The notes: a model not told the origin generated them from the letters alone. Positions 8,670 through 17,707 are shown, numbered from the stretch's first letter. The stretch is 64,000 bases of DNA from Bradyrhizobium sp. (GCF_022844465.1 NZ_JALHLP010000019.1:1-64000), one strand, 5' to 3'. Numbers and translations are program-made.

Positions 8670-8711
8670 TTAGGCTCCATGTTTAGGCTGGTGTTTAGTT
8701 GAGTTTAGGCT
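8668..8711. repeat. Four direct copies of GTTTAG(G/T)(C/T)
   Basis: GTTTAGGCT begins at 8668, 8681 and 8703, with a variant GTTTAGTTG at 8693, so copies are 10-13 bp apart. They overlap the last codons and stop of the HTH_36 gene. Iteron-like clusters beside a replication-type HTH protein can be protein-binding sites, but the set is short and could be chance. Confidence 0.35.
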
Positions 8712-9590
8712 CTCAAAACCCGATGACGCTGGCGAACCCTCGCGGTCCGAATTACCCTCGGCGCCAACTTCGCCAGAAGGAACCGCGCTTCCGTTGGCCG
8801 CTTGCTTCTCCGCGCCAACTGGAGAACGGCGGTCAAGCTCTCGCAACAAGAAATGGATTCCGCTTCCGGGCTTTCGAAGCTCTGCATCCGTTGTCGCGTT
8901 GCTTAACTGGATATCGATGGCGTCAACCAGGCTTCCAAAGACGGCCGGGGCTGCGACGATTTGTTTGGTGAGCAACACATTCCAGCGCCGTTCAGCGGCG
9001 TCTCGGGCAGCATCTCGAGAGTTCGCGGTTTTCACGTGAAACCGCTTGTTTGCTGTTAAATACGATTCTTCCCTATTTCTTTCCTTGGAGAGCCCTACAG
9101 TGGGAGCTACAGACTCAGCTGTGCAAGATTCTCTAGCTGGTTGCTGCATAGGCAAGGTTTCTTTTGTAGAATTCCTAGGACAGGTTTGGGTGACACCCAT
9201 GTCACCAGCAACGCGACAGCTACGTCGCTGCGACAGTGACAAATCTGGCGCCCCCGATTTTTTGGCTGGCGAGCGCCGGGCCCTCCATCGCGCCTCCATC
9301 GCCTGGAAGCGATTCCAATCAGGTTCGTATTGGTTTCGATGGAAGTTCCCGCCGTGGCGACGTCTGCAAATGTAACCCTTCTTCTCAAGCGCACTGACCG
9401 CTCGAATAACTGTGCGTCGGCTAACGCCAATCAGCCGAGCAATGCTTTCAAGGCTGGGATCGCACTGCCCCGTGTCCCGGTTGAAGTGATCGACAATCGC
9501 CGCCGCCACGCGCATTTCCGAGGCTGACAAGTCTTCGCACAGACTGATAGCCTTGTGGGCGATGAGAGTATCTAAAGGGGTCGTCCCCAT
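8670..9590 (-). CDS. HTH_36-type DNA-binding protein (phage/plasmid replication-like)
   Basis: 306 residues from the ATG at 9590, chosen because GGAGGGAGAG lies just upstream and the earlier in-frame codons look non-coding. Residues 1-100 carry a winged helix-turn-helix: 'LSASEMRVAAAIVDHF', then 'SLESIARLIGVSRRTVIRA' and a 'KKGYICRRR' wing. This pattern (PF13730-like) is common in plasmid replication initiators and phage-encoded regulators. The remaining two thirds is low-complexity and polar, with no recognised domain. It probably controls or replicates the mobile element. Role inferred from the HTH alone. Confidence 0.7.
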   Translation of the reverse strand: MGTTPLDTLIAHKAISLCEDLSASEMRVAAAIVDHFNRDTGQCDPSLESIARLIGVSRRTVIRAVSALEKKGYICRRRHGGNFHRNQYEPDWNRFQAMEARWRARRSPAKKSGAPDLSLSQRRSCRVAGDMGVTQTCPRNSTKETLPMQQPARESCTAESVAPTVGLSKERNREESYLTANKRFHVKTANSRDAARDAAERRWNVLLTKQIVAAPAVFGSLVDAIDIQLSNATTDAELRKPGSGIHFLLRELDRRSPVGAEKQAANGSAVPSGEVGAEGNSDREGSPASSGFESLNSTKHQPKHGA

Positions 9591-9879
9591 ACTGTCTCTC
9601 CCTCCGATGAGAGGATGCGTAGCTGGACGAAGACAGCGGCGCTGCGTCAAAGAATGCAAACGGAAGTTTTCATTCGCGTTCTGCATGGGAGACAAAGGTA
9701 ATCCACAGGTGAATCGGAGCTGTCCAACAAGCGCCATTTCGCCTCCTAGCAGGATCGCGACCTCACGAATCAGTCATCAAGGCGCTGAACCGCAGGCTCG
9801 CACGATCATGGTGGAGCGGCCTGGACGATGCTTGTGGCCGCACAGCTTCACTGGATTGTCGGTGGTACAAGAACGCAGA

Positions 9880-10092
9880 TTATGCATTCAAGGCGCCACA
9901 CGTGTTCAGCTTGATCCAGGCTTTGATGTCGCCACGGCGATACCGGATCGTTCGCCCTACTCGGACAAACGGAGGACCAACCGCCTTCAGTCGCCACGCT
10001 TGCAGGGTGCGGACGGAGATTCGAAGCGAGTCCGCAGCCTCGTCCTCAGTCAGGAGCGCGTCCTCGCCTAGATCCTGGGTTCTCGCAATCAT
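9880..10092 (-). CDS. AlpA/excisionase-like HTH_17 protein
   Basis: 70 residues from ATG10092, preceded by GGAGG at suitable distance. 'LLTEDEAADSLRISVRTLQ' followed by 'GPPFVRVGRTIRYRRGDIKAW' is the MerR-like helix-turn-helix of AlpA/Xis-type proteins. These act as excisionases or as regulators of integrase genes in prophages and integrative elements. It lies between the HTH_36 gene and a large unknown frame on the same strand. No tyrosine integrase is next to it; the recombinase of this element is the serine type at 12561. Confidence 0.75.
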   Translation of the reverse strand: MIARTQDLGEDALLTEDEAADSLRISVRTLQAWRLKAVGPPFVRVGRTIRYRRGDIKAWIKLNTCGALNA

Positions 10093-10185
10093 TGCTGTTG
10101 GCCTCCATGTGGTGCGATGGGGCCGAAGGTGAGCGAGCAAAAATCGAAGTAATAGTCTTCTCAATTAAAATAGTTATTGTGATTT

Positions 10186-11985
10186 CTATTTCTTGGTGGT
10201 GCCTCGGGGACGACCCGCCTTGGCCCAGGCAATCGCGTCGGTTTCCTCAACCGCTTCTTCCCAGGATTTTGTGAAGTGCTTGTCCGTCAGTTCGGGCCAC
10301 TTGTCTCGAGAATCTTGCCGGTAAGCCGGCTTTGGTTTTGGCTTGACCTCCGGGCTTTCCAACATCAGACCCATCAACCATGCGCGACAAGCTGCACGGG
10401 CGTCCCGCAAACTCCCACTACGGGACTTGGCGGACGGATTGCCTTGGTCATGCGACTCGGTCGCGGACATGATCGAGCCGGGCTTCTTCAAGAGAACTGC
10501 ACGATAGCGAAGGGTGAGCGCGTCGTGTCGATCTTGGCTGTTCGGATTTTCAACCAACAGGTAACCTCTGTCTGCATCGACGTAATAAGCATTATCCGAC
10601 CAAACACTCGCTAATATTTGCCGGTCATCTTTTGACCGTACGGGATCACCCCGAGCCTCGATCTTAGACGTCGACAGCAGCTTCATCAGGCAACCGAAGC
10701 GGCGGCGTGCAACCAATTTCGTCCGTCGAACATTCAGGTCGCCGTCCGAGCGCTCCGCCATAAGGATCCCAATCGGACTCTCTCCAAATTCGAACTCATC
10801 TTCGGGATCGAACGTTCCGACTGTCACGCGCCACTCATGCCAACCAATCGGATAATACCATCCCTGCTCGACGAACCGACGCATCGTCTCTTCCGCCGCA
10901 ATCGCCAATGGCGCCCATCGAAGCAATTCCGGGTCATTCAAGACATAAGTCGACATCACATGGGCCAGCGAGAGGCCGCTCAGCAAATCAGGTGCGTTCG
11001 GAGCACAAACCGTTGGGAAGAGGATGAGGTCGCAATTCTCGGCCGCACGACTTGTGCACTTCTTGAAGTATTCGGCGATGATCTCAATGCAGGCACCTTT
11101 GTCGAGCAGTTGTGACAACCCCCCGTCTTTATCCGCGAGATAAGGCACGAGATGTCCGCTGGCGATTGCACTGGTCAAAGCAGTCATGGACGCCTCATTG
11201 CTCGCTTTGCCCACAATGCGTTCGACCGCTTCATCCAAAGCCCAGCCGGCGAAGGGCCCGTGCAACGGCGGCCGATCCACCAGCTCCTGTCCGGCGGCCG
11301 CGCCTTGTGCCTGTTCGCGAATTTCACCCGGGAGAATTCGCACATTGAAGATGCGAATCTTGGTGCCGCGCTCGATCAAGATGGACTGATCGAGCTTCTT
11401 GACCGACAGCTGACACCAACCTGGTCCATAGATCGGTGCAGGCGCACTAGTCGCGCTCCCCCGCGAGCCGGCGCTTGTCCATGAACCGCTCAGCATCTTG
11501 GTCCGCAGTTCAGACCAGATTTCATTCCAGAGCGTCCGGACGCGGCGCTCTAACGGCGCTCGCTGGGCGAGGATCCCAGCTTGCCTCTGCCGGAGATCTT
11601 CGGCTTCGGAGTTGTTAGAACTGATTCCCGAACTAACTACTCGGAACCTCACCGTGGGGAGTGCAGCCAACTGTTTCTTCGCCGCGATCCATTGATCCCA
11701 ACGTGCTCCGGCGACCTGCTTAACTGCCTCGATCAGTGTCCAACCGTCAGACGACACGACGCACCCCGAGCGAATCATCCGCCAATTCTCTAGGCCGGCC
11801 CCATCATTTGCACGGCAAAGGTGGGGTTTTGCACAGAGGCAAGGATCGCGAATCACCGAATATCTACGACTGAGTTCGCGACAGTGCGCGCTCGGCTGGT
11901 TGGAATGGACGCGTGATTTTCCATCGGTCTTGCTGTCCGGCATGGACCCAAAAGCGAACGAACGGATCGCAGAAGTTACCGCCAT
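10186..11985 (-). CDS. Large hypothetical protein of the mobile element
   Basis: Open for 599 codons; the true start is uncertain. The first 70 codons have odd composition, so a start at Met70 (11778, 'MIRSGCVVSSDGWTLIEAV') is plausible; candidates at 11943 and 11985 also lack a good ribosome site. Soluble, no membrane segments, with a basic C-terminus 'AKAGRPRGTTKK'. Residues 150-430 look globular ('GWALDEAVERIVG', 'GWYYPIGWHEWRV'). I do not recognise a family. Its place between the AlpA-like gene and the recombinase module suggests an element-borne accessory gene. Confidence 0.55.
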   Translation of the reverse strand: MAVTSAIRSFAFGSMPDSKTDGKSRVHSNQPSAHCRELSRRYSVIRDPCLCAKPHLCRANDGAGLENWRMIRSGCVVSSDGWTLIEAVKQVAGARWDQWIAAKKQLAALPTVRFRVVSSGISSNNSEAEDLRQRQAGILAQRAPLERRVRTLWNEIWSELRTKMLSGSWTSAGSRGSATSAPAPIYGPGWCQLSVKKLDQSILIERGTKIRIFNVRILPGEIREQAQGAAAGQELVDRPPLHGPFAGWALDEAVERIVGKASNEASMTALTSAIASGHLVPYLADKDGGLSQLLDKGACIEIIAEYFKKCTSRAAENCDLILFPTVCAPNAPDLLSGLSLAHVMSTYVLNDPELLRWAPLAIAAEETMRRFVEQGWYYPIGWHEWRVTVGTFDPEDEFEFGESPIGILMAERSDGDLNVRRTKLVARRRFGCLMKLLSTSKIEARGDPVRSKDDRQILASVWSDNAYYVDADRGYLLVENPNSQDRHDALTLRYRAVLLKKPGSIMSATESHDQGNPSAKSRSGSLRDARAACRAWLMGLMLESPEVKPKPKPAYRQDSRDKWPELTDKHFTKSWEEAVEETDAIAWAKAGRPRGTTKK

Positions 11986-12117
11986 TCTGGCCGACGGGCT
12001 CCAGCGTGTCCTAGCCCGACAGTCCAGCGCAAAAGCCCCTGGAAACGGAGAAAGTTCGCTTCACTTATTGCCCAACCAGAGCGGTGATCCGTCACCCTGC
12101 TCTGCCGAGGTTTTCCC

Positions 12118-12564
12118 ATGACGGATACAGTTCTTACCCAATTGGCGGCCCTGAAGGACGCGTCTGCGCCGGCTTTAAAGGCCAAATGGCGCGCTTTGTT
12201 TGACTCGGAGCCGCCACCCTATAACCGCCGGTTCCTGGAGAGCCGGCTGGCCTACCGCATCCAGGAACTGGCCTATGGCGGCCTTAAAAGGGAAACCATC
12301 GAGCGGTTGCGGGCCTTGGGAAAGCAGTACGACGGCAAGCCCGGGACCAAGCCCAAAGACGCCAATCGCCGCCTGCCGATCGCGGGAACCCGGCTGATCC
12401 GGGAATGGCAGGGAATCGAACATTGCGTCACGGTACGCGGCGACGATTTCGAGTACTTGGGGCAGCCTTACAAGTCGCTGTCCGCCATCGCCCGCGAGAT
12501 CACCGGTGTCCGGTGGAATGGCTGGGTGTTCTTCGGATTGAAGAACCTGCGGGGTGCGGCATGA
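12118..12564 (+). CDS. DUF2924 protein
   Basis: 148 residues. 'LKAKWRALFDSEPPPYNRRFLE' at the N-terminal half and 'GTRLIREWQGIEHCVTV' towards the C-terminus match the DUF2924 family, found almost always directly upstream of large serine recombinases in alphaproteobacterial mobile elements. Its job is unknown; a recombination accessory factor or directionality factor is a fair guess. It ends in an ATGA overlap with the recombinase gene, so the two are translated together. Confidence 0.85.
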   Translation: MTDTVLTQLAALKDASAPALKAKWRALFDSEPPPYNRRFLESRLAYRIQELAYGGLKRETIERLRALGKQYDGKPGTKPKDANRRLPIAGTRLIREWQGIEHCVTVRGDDFEYLGQPYKSLSAIAREITGVRWNGWVFFGLKNLRGAA

Positions 12565-13946
12565 CCCGCAAGACGGGATCAAACGGTGCCGGTAGCCGCG
12601 GAGGCGCTGCGTCCAGGGCTGGCCAAGCTTTGTCGAACCAGACGGTAACGCGAAAGCTCCGTTGCGCGGTCTATACCCGCAAGTCGACCGAGGAAGGACT
12701 GGAGATGGAATTCAACTCCCTCGACGCCCAGCGCGAAGCCTGCGAGGCCTACGTTACCAGTCAACGGGCCGAGGGGTGGCTGCTGGTCTCCGATCGGTAT
12801 GACGATGGCGGCTTCTCCGGCGGCACGCTGGAGCGGCCCGCGCTTAAGCGGCTGCTTGCGGACATCGAGGCCGGTCGCGTTGATGTCGTGGTCGTCTACA
12901 AAATTGACCGCCTGTCACGGTCGCTGATGGACTTTTCCCGCCTCGTCGAGGTCTTCGACCGCCAGAACGTGACCTTTGTCTCAGTCACCCAGTCCTTCAA
13001 TACCACCACGTCCATGGGGCGGCTGACCCTAAACGTTCTCTTGTCCTTTGCCCAATTCGAACGCGAGGTGATCGGGGAACGCATTCGCGACAAGTTTGCA
13101 GCTTCGCGCCGCAAGGGAATGTGGATGGGCGGATGGGCGCCCCTTGGCTATGAGGTCAGGGATCGGAAGCTGATTGTGAACGAAGAGGATGCAAAACTCG
13201 TCCGATCGATCTTCCAACGCTTTTTGAAGTCGGGCTCAGCCACGATATTGGCGCGGCAGCTGATCCAGGAGGGCGTACGCAACAAGTACGGCAAGCTGAT
13301 CGACAAGGGCATCCTCTACAAACTTCTCAACAATCCCGTTTACATCGGCGAAGCCGTCCACAAAGGCGTCTCCTACCCCGGCGAACATACTGCCCTTATC
13401 GGTCGCAAGGTCTGGGACAAGGTGCAGGCTCAATTCCAGATCAATCCGCGCAAGCGCTCGGGTGCCGCGCGATCACAGACGCCGTCCCTATTGAAGGGGC
13501 TGATCTTTGGCCCCCGTGGCGTTGCTATGTCGCCTTCACACACCCGCAAGAGTGGTCGGCTCTACCGCTATTACGTCAGCCAGACGACCCTGAAGCAGGG
13601 AGCGGCGGACTACCCTGTCGGGCGCGTTCCCGCTGCCGAGATCGAGAGGATCGTCATTGATCAGGTCCGCATGCTCCTGCGATCTCCCGAAATCATCGTC
13701 CAAACGTGGCGCAGCGCCCGGAAATCGATCAAAGGCCTGACCGAATCCGATGTGAGGACCGCCCTCCTTGAGTTCGATCAGCTATGGAACGAGCTATTTC
13801 CGGCGGAACAAGTGCGAATCGTCCATCTCCTTGTCGAGCGGATCGATGTAGGGGTCGAAGGCGTCGATATCCGGCTACGCGTTGAGGGCGTCACTTCCCT
13901 TGTAGGCGAACTGGCTAACGCCACGAACCAGCGGGATGCCGCATGA
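12561..13946 (+). CDS. Large serine recombinase (site-specific integrase)
   Basis: 461 residues from ATG12561, four-base overlap with DUF2924. The resolvase domain (about 33-180) has the catalytic serine in 'AVYTRKSTEE' (Ser42) and 'VVYKIDRLSRS'. A recombinase domain follows ('APLGYEVRDRKL'), then a C-terminal zinc-ribbon-like or coiled region. Large serine recombinases integrate phages and elements by a covalent 5'-phosphoserine link and leave short core crossovers. The zinc-ribbon cysteines usual in this region are not visible ('LLKGLIFGPRGVAMSPSH'), a variant seen in recombinases of this DUF2924-linked group. Likely the integrase of the 6.5-14.4 kb element. Confidence 0.92.
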   Translation: MTRKTGSNGAGSRGGAASRAGQALSNQTVTRKLRCAVYTRKSTEEGLEMEFNSLDAQREACEAYVTSQRAEGWLLVSDRYDDGGFSGGTLERPALKRLLADIEAGRVDVVVVYKIDRLSRSLMDFSRLVEVFDRQNVTFVSVTQSFNTTTSMGRLTLNVLLSFAQFEREVIGERIRDKFAASRRKGMWMGGWAPLGYEVRDRKLIVNEEDAKLVRSIFQRFLKSGSATILARQLIQEGVRNKYGKLIDKGILYKLLNNPVYIGEAVHKGVSYPGEHTALIGRKVWDKVQAQFQINPRKRSGAARSQTPSLLKGLIFGPRGVAMSPSHTRKSGRLYRYYVSQTTLKQGAADYPVGRVPAAEIERIVIDQVRMLLRSPEIIVQTWRSARKSIKGLTESDVRTALLEFDQLWNELFPAEQVRIVHLLVERIDVGVEGVDIRLRVEGVTSLVGELANATNQRDAA

Positions 13947-14362
13947 TGGTCAAAACCCTCGCGCCCAAACAGCGTACCATCACGGATGGCCGTACCGTCA
14001 CCGTGCATGTCCCGATCGCCTTCCGCCAGCGCGCCGGCCGTAAGCAAATCGTTGGGCCGCCTGGTTCTGTGCCCTGGACACCAGCTCCGCGCATTGACAC
14101 CGCCCTGCTCAAGGCCGTCGTTCGTGCTCATCGATGGCGAGAAATGCTGGAGAACGGCGAGTATCCATCCGCAGCGGATTTGGCAAAAGCCGAGAAGGTC
14201 AACGATTCCTATTTGAGCCGCGTCCTGCGGATTACCCTGCTTACGCCAGAAATCATCGAAGCAATCGTCACCGGGCAACAGCCGCCCACGCTACAGGTCG
14301 ATGACCTCATGAAGCCGCTACCCGCTCAGTGGCAGCAGCAGAAATCAATCCTGCTCGGCTGA
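13943..14362 (+). CDS. Small HTH-like protein linked to the recombinase
   Basis: 139 residues, starting in an ATGA overlap with the recombinase gene. The first 50 residues are basic ('VHVPIAFRQRAGRKQIV'). A helix-turn-helix-like segment follows ('SAADLAKAEKVNDSYLSRVL') resembling the DNA-recognition helices of ParB/KorB proteins. I have seen this gene as the fixed third member of DUF2924-recombinase modules; function unknown, possibly the directionality or transcription factor of the element. Confidence 0.7.
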   Translation: MMVKTLAPKQRTITDGRTVTVHVPIAFRQRAGRKQIVGPPGSVPWTPAPRIDTALLKAVVRAHRWREMLENGEYPSAADLAKAEKVNDSYLSRVLRITLLTPEIIEAIVTGQQPPTLQVDDLMKPLPAQWQQQKSILLG

Positions 14363-14469
14363 TAACGGCGGTACGGCTACTGCCTGCGCAAGCGCCACCT
14401 GCCGACAAACCCTTTCGCTGATCCCCTGTTATGGAATTCTTGCGCCGAGTAACCGGTTAACTTTAGCCA

Positions 14470-14487
14470 AGGGTTTTGGCAAACCCT
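14470..14487. terminator. Possible bidirectional terminator
   Basis: AGGGTTT-TGGC-AAACCCT forms a 7-bp stem with a four-base loop between the convergent recombinase module and DUF2235 gene. It lacks a strong T run, so support is modest. Confidence 0.35.
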
Positions 14488-14587
14488 CACAGTCGAATGC
14501 CAACCTGTCGGCTTGCGGCCAGCCCTCGGCGGTAGACCCAAGTCGCCGCGAGGAAGGTTTGGCGATGCGGTGATCTATCTTGTTCGC

Positions 14588-16027
14588 CTAAGTTGGCTTT
14601 GAAGAATCGGGCATAGCTGCCATCTGCACGTTATCAGTTCGTTCGTCCAGCAGCCCCGCTTTTGGAAGGCGAAGTTCCTGCTCGGCGAAGATTAGGTCCT
14701 GGTGCTCAAGAACGTCTCGATTCAAATCGAAAATTCTGTCCGAGTCGTTCGCCTTTCCGTAGAATCGCTTCGCGATCATGCGCAGGCCGTCCCCCCGTTT
14801 GACGGTGTACATGATGAATTCCTGCTTCGACAGCATCTCACGATATTTATCGCCAACGCCCAACGTCATGGGGTCAACGGCACCGAGTAATTTGGCAACG
14901 TCCTGCAACGTCTTGGGGCGATACTCCTCTTTTTCAGGGAACCTCGCAGGGTTTTCGTGCCAGCGCCGTTGAGCGCTCAAGCTCACTTCATGCAGCTGCG
15001 TGGGGCCGGGAAGGCGACTCCGTCCGCGTTTCGACATTTCATTAAAGGCCAATCCGGGGTCGTCAGAATGAAGCAGCTTCTCGCTGAATTTAGGAGCAAG
15101 CTCGAATATGCGAGAGTGCTGGCTAGTGTCGAATTTTAGACCTGCCTGCATCGCGCCGATCCAAACCCAGAGAAGCGCCTGGTCAGAGAGGCCTCTCCAT
15201 TCCGCTCCGCCCCCGACCGAACTGTGCACGCCAGGAAACCATTTTTGCTGATAAGGCGCATGTACATCGGTGGCATCGACGCCAGCCTTCTGGTTCAGCT
15301 CTGCGAGATTCTTCCACAGCGTCGGCTCGAAGTCCTCTCGCAACTCGTCAATCGCAACGGCATGACGCGCGCTCTTCACGAATGCAGATAGATCCGTGTC
15401 ATGAAATTGAAACTTCCTGTTCAATTTATCGGAAAATATGAAACTCTTGGGCACGCCGAGCGCGCCCACAGTATCCCAAACGCCGAGGTAATGAACGCCG
15501 ATACGTCGTGTCTCATCAAGCGTATAGCCCTCGCAATTGCCTTGCCTCCACGCATGCTCCTGCTCAGAAACAAAGGTGTCAGAACAAAAATCCCGCCGGA
15601 AGCACATCATTTGATCGGCGTGTTCCGTGGTGTCTGCCCGTGAGCGGTAAAGCTCAACTGCCTGTCTCGCTTTGGATGCGTGTCTCCTGTCGAGGATTCC
15701 AGAATTGCTCAATAATCCGCAGAAGCTTCGGGCGGTGAACGCTCCCCGCGAGAAACCAAAGACAAATATTTCGTCACCCGGCGTGTAGTTGAAGATCAGG
15801 TTTTGGTACGCCTCAGAAAGATTCTGAAGCAAGCCCTCACCCAATACGCCGCCTTTCCAATAGTCGACCGTACCTCCGGTACCCACGCCTTCGTCGTAAT
15901 AGATAACCTGCGCCGCATCCTGAGGCAGAGGCAGCACACTTTGGGCAGTCAAAAGCACGTTAGTCGGATGCGCTGCATCCAACGTGTTCCAAGTGCCGTC
16001 AAAGCAAAACACCAACCGCTTTTTCAT
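14588..16027 (-). CDS. DUF2235 alpha/beta-hydrolase with C-terminal LysM domain
   Basis: 479 residues from ATG16027 (GGGAAGG nine bases upstream; the longer frame runs into the neighbouring insertion sequence). Residues 1-300 are DUF2235: 'KRLVFCFDGTWNT', nucleophile elbow 'FGFSRGAFTAR', an acidic 'GVWDTVGALG' and 'WFPGVHSSVGGG' holding the likely catalytic Asp and His. This fold includes type VI phospholipase effectors (Tle1 group). Near the C-terminus 'YTVKRGDGLRMIAKRFYG' is a LysM repeat, which binds peptidoglycan. No type VI genes or immunity gene are visible; no signal peptide. It could act in defence, in cell-wall turnover or as an orphan effector. The IS immediately upstream has probably separated it from its former promoter. 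Confidence 0.8.
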   Translation of the reverse strand: MKKRLVFCFDGTWNTLDAAHPTNVLLTAQSVLPLPQDAAQVIYYDEGVGTGGTVDYWKGGVLGEGLLQNLSEAYQNLIFNYTPGDEIFVFGFSRGAFTARSFCGLLSNSGILDRRHASKARQAVELYRSRADTTEHADQMMCFRRDFCSDTFVSEQEHAWRQGNCEGYTLDETRRIGVHYLGVWDTVGALGVPKSFIFSDKLNRKFQFHDTDLSAFVKSARHAVAIDELREDFEPTLWKNLAELNQKAGVDATDVHAPYQQKWFPGVHSSVGGGAEWRGLSDQALLWVWIGAMQAGLKFDTSQHSRIFELAPKFSEKLLHSDDPGLAFNEMSKRGRSRLPGPTQLHEVSLSAQRRWHENPARFPEKEEYRPKTLQDVAKLLGAVDPMTLGVGDKYREMLSKQEFIMYTVKRGDGLRMIAKRFYGKANDSDRIFDLNRDVLEHQDLIFAEQELRLPKAGLLDERTDNVQMAAMPDSSKPT

Positions 16028-16126
16028 GAGCGTCATCCTTCCCGAGCATTTTAGGCGATTCGCCACCCGGCAGCCACTTATCAACACATGTACCTTGCGG
16101 GTCGTCGGATCCGCCCCGCACGTTTC

Positions 16127-17673
16127 TGTTGCAACAAAGTAGAGATGTCTCGATTTCTGCAAAGTTGAAATGTCACTCGGCAGCCTCGCTGGGAGCGTGA
16201 GCCGGCGCCGCGGAGACCACCATATCGCAGCGGCGCCGGCTCACGCGGGTGGATTTCGACTTCAATTCGGCGGCTCCAGTGATTTGCAGGGCGCGGTTCT
16301 TTAGAATGCCCGGCTTCTGGCTCGATCGTCGTGGTCCATCCGGAATTCGATTGAAGCTGGGCTGGCGGTTTTGCTGTTCCTTGATCCAGGCCAGAATCTC
16401 GCCCAAGCGCTTGTTCTCGACGATGGCGGCATGGCTGACACGCTGCAGCTTGTCGAAGGCCGAGTAAGGCAGAGTTCGCCCTTTCCAGCGGACTTCCAGC
16501 CGCCCATCCGGAAAGTCATAGACGTCAACCATCTTGCCGCGAAGGCGAACCGCCAGGCCTTGGGATTTAAGCGTCAACTTCATCTGGTTGTAGTTCACCA
16601 CCAACTGATGCGAGACCTTGCGTTGCTCACGCCAGCACAGAATCTGATCAAGATCCTGCCGCGGATCAAGCAAACGGTGCAGATCTTTGTCGCGGGCAGG
16701 TGGTTTGGCAAACCGGCCGTTGTAGTGAGCAATGAAGCCCGGAAGGAAGGCGTTTGCCGCCTCAAGCGTGTTGATGCCCGTGAGTCTCAGTTCCTTCACC
16801 AGGCGATCCTGCAGCGTATGATGCGCGCGTTCGACCCGTCCCTTCGCCTGGCTGGTATTGGCGCACAGAATCTCGATGTTGAGGTCCGACAACGCCCGTC
16901 CAAACTGGGTCATTCCATTGCCGCTGGCCGCGTTCTCGTTCGAAACCCGAAAAATCGAATGCTTGTCGGAGTAGAAGGCGACAGGTTTGCCGTGACTATG
17001 AAGATAGGACTTCAGCGCCTCGAAATAGGCAAATGTGCTCTCGGACGGGACAAAACGAAGCTCCATCAGGCGGCTTGTCGCATCGTCGACGAACACCAGC
17101 AACGTGCAGGCAGCTGCACGATCCTCGAACCAGCGATGCTCTGAGCCGTCGATCTGGACCAACTCACCGATATGCTCGCGGCGGTGCCGAGGCTGCTGGA
17201 TGCGTCTGCGTTCAGCGCGGGACATCCAGATCCCCGCCTGTCGCATCCAGCTGCGCAGTGTCTCCCGCGAAACCTTAAGATCATGACGCTCTGCCAGCTT
17301 CTCGGCCGCGAATGTCGGTCCAAAGTCTGCATAACGCTCCCGCACTAAAGCAATCGCATGATCGCGAACCACATCCGGCAAGCGGTTGTTCGAAGCACGA
17401 CCGCGGCGCTGATTGGCGACCGCTGAAGCGCCGCCATCGCGATACCTTCTCAACAGCCGATACGTTTGCCGCAGCGTTATCGCCATCAGCTCGGCGGCGG
17501 CCCGAGCTGTTAATTTGCCGCTGTCCAGCCGCGCCAGCAATTCAAGTCGGTTCAGCTCTCGCTTGCTCATCACCACCATGCCCATCGAAACGACAGCCTC
17601 CCAACTCCCAAAACGGAACGGAAACTGACATCTCTACTTTGCTCAGTGCTGACATTTTAGCTTTGCTGCTACA
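16127..17673 (-). mobile_element. Complete ISNCY-like insertion sequence
   Basis: Outer ends are TGTTGCAACAAAG (from 16127) and, inverted, TGTAGCAGCAAAG (ending 17673). Each end carries two boxes of the form CAAAG(N)4-5ATGTC, probably transposase-binding sites. The element is flanked by the perfect 5-bp direct repeat GTTTC at 16122-16126 and 17674-17678, which fits a target-site duplication. Length 1547 bp with a single intact transposase gene, so it is likely recent and possibly active. Confidence 0.8.
16173..17585 (-). CDS. ISNCY-family transposase
   Basis: 470 residues, start ATG17585 with GGGAGG upstream. An N-terminal helix-turn-helix ('LTARAAAELMAITLRQTYRL', about 25-45) is followed by a DDE integrase core: 'LVQIDGSEHRWF' (first Asp), 'AFYSDKHSIFR' (second Asp) and 'QAKGRVERAHHTLQDRL' (Glu). 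The C-terminus is basic. Intact frame. It copies and pastes its own element; not functionally tied to neighbours. Confidence 0.93.
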   Translation of the reverse strand: MGMVVMSKRELNRLELLARLDSGKLTARAAAELMAITLRQTYRLLRRYRDGGASAVANQRRGRASNNRLPDVVRDHAIALVRERYADFGPTFAAEKLAERHDLKVSRETLRSWMRQAGIWMSRAERRRIQQPRHRREHIGELVQIDGSEHRWFEDRAAACTLLVFVDDATSRLMELRFVPSESTFAYFEALKSYLHSHGKPVAFYSDKHSIFRVSNENAASGNGMTQFGRALSDLNIEILCANTSQAKGRVERAHHTLQDRLVKELRLTGINTLEAANAFLPGFIAHYNGRFAKPPARDKDLHRLLDPRQDLDQILCWREQRKVSHQLVVNYNQMKLTLKSQGLAVRLRGKMVDVYDFPDGRLEVRWKGRTLPYSAFDKLQRVSHAAIVENKRLGEILAWIKEQQNRQPSFNRIPDGPRRSSQKPGILKNRALQITGAAELKSKSTRVSRRRCDMVVSAAPAHAPSEAAE

Positions 17674-17707
17674 GTTTCATTTCGCCAATCGAATATTATG
17701 GAATTTC

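Noticed and set aside
12561..13946. Serine recombinase as integrase of the whole tRNA-linked island
   Set aside because: Large serine recombinases seldom use tRNA ends and its module sits mid-region; it more likely belongs to the smaller 6.5-14.4 kb element.
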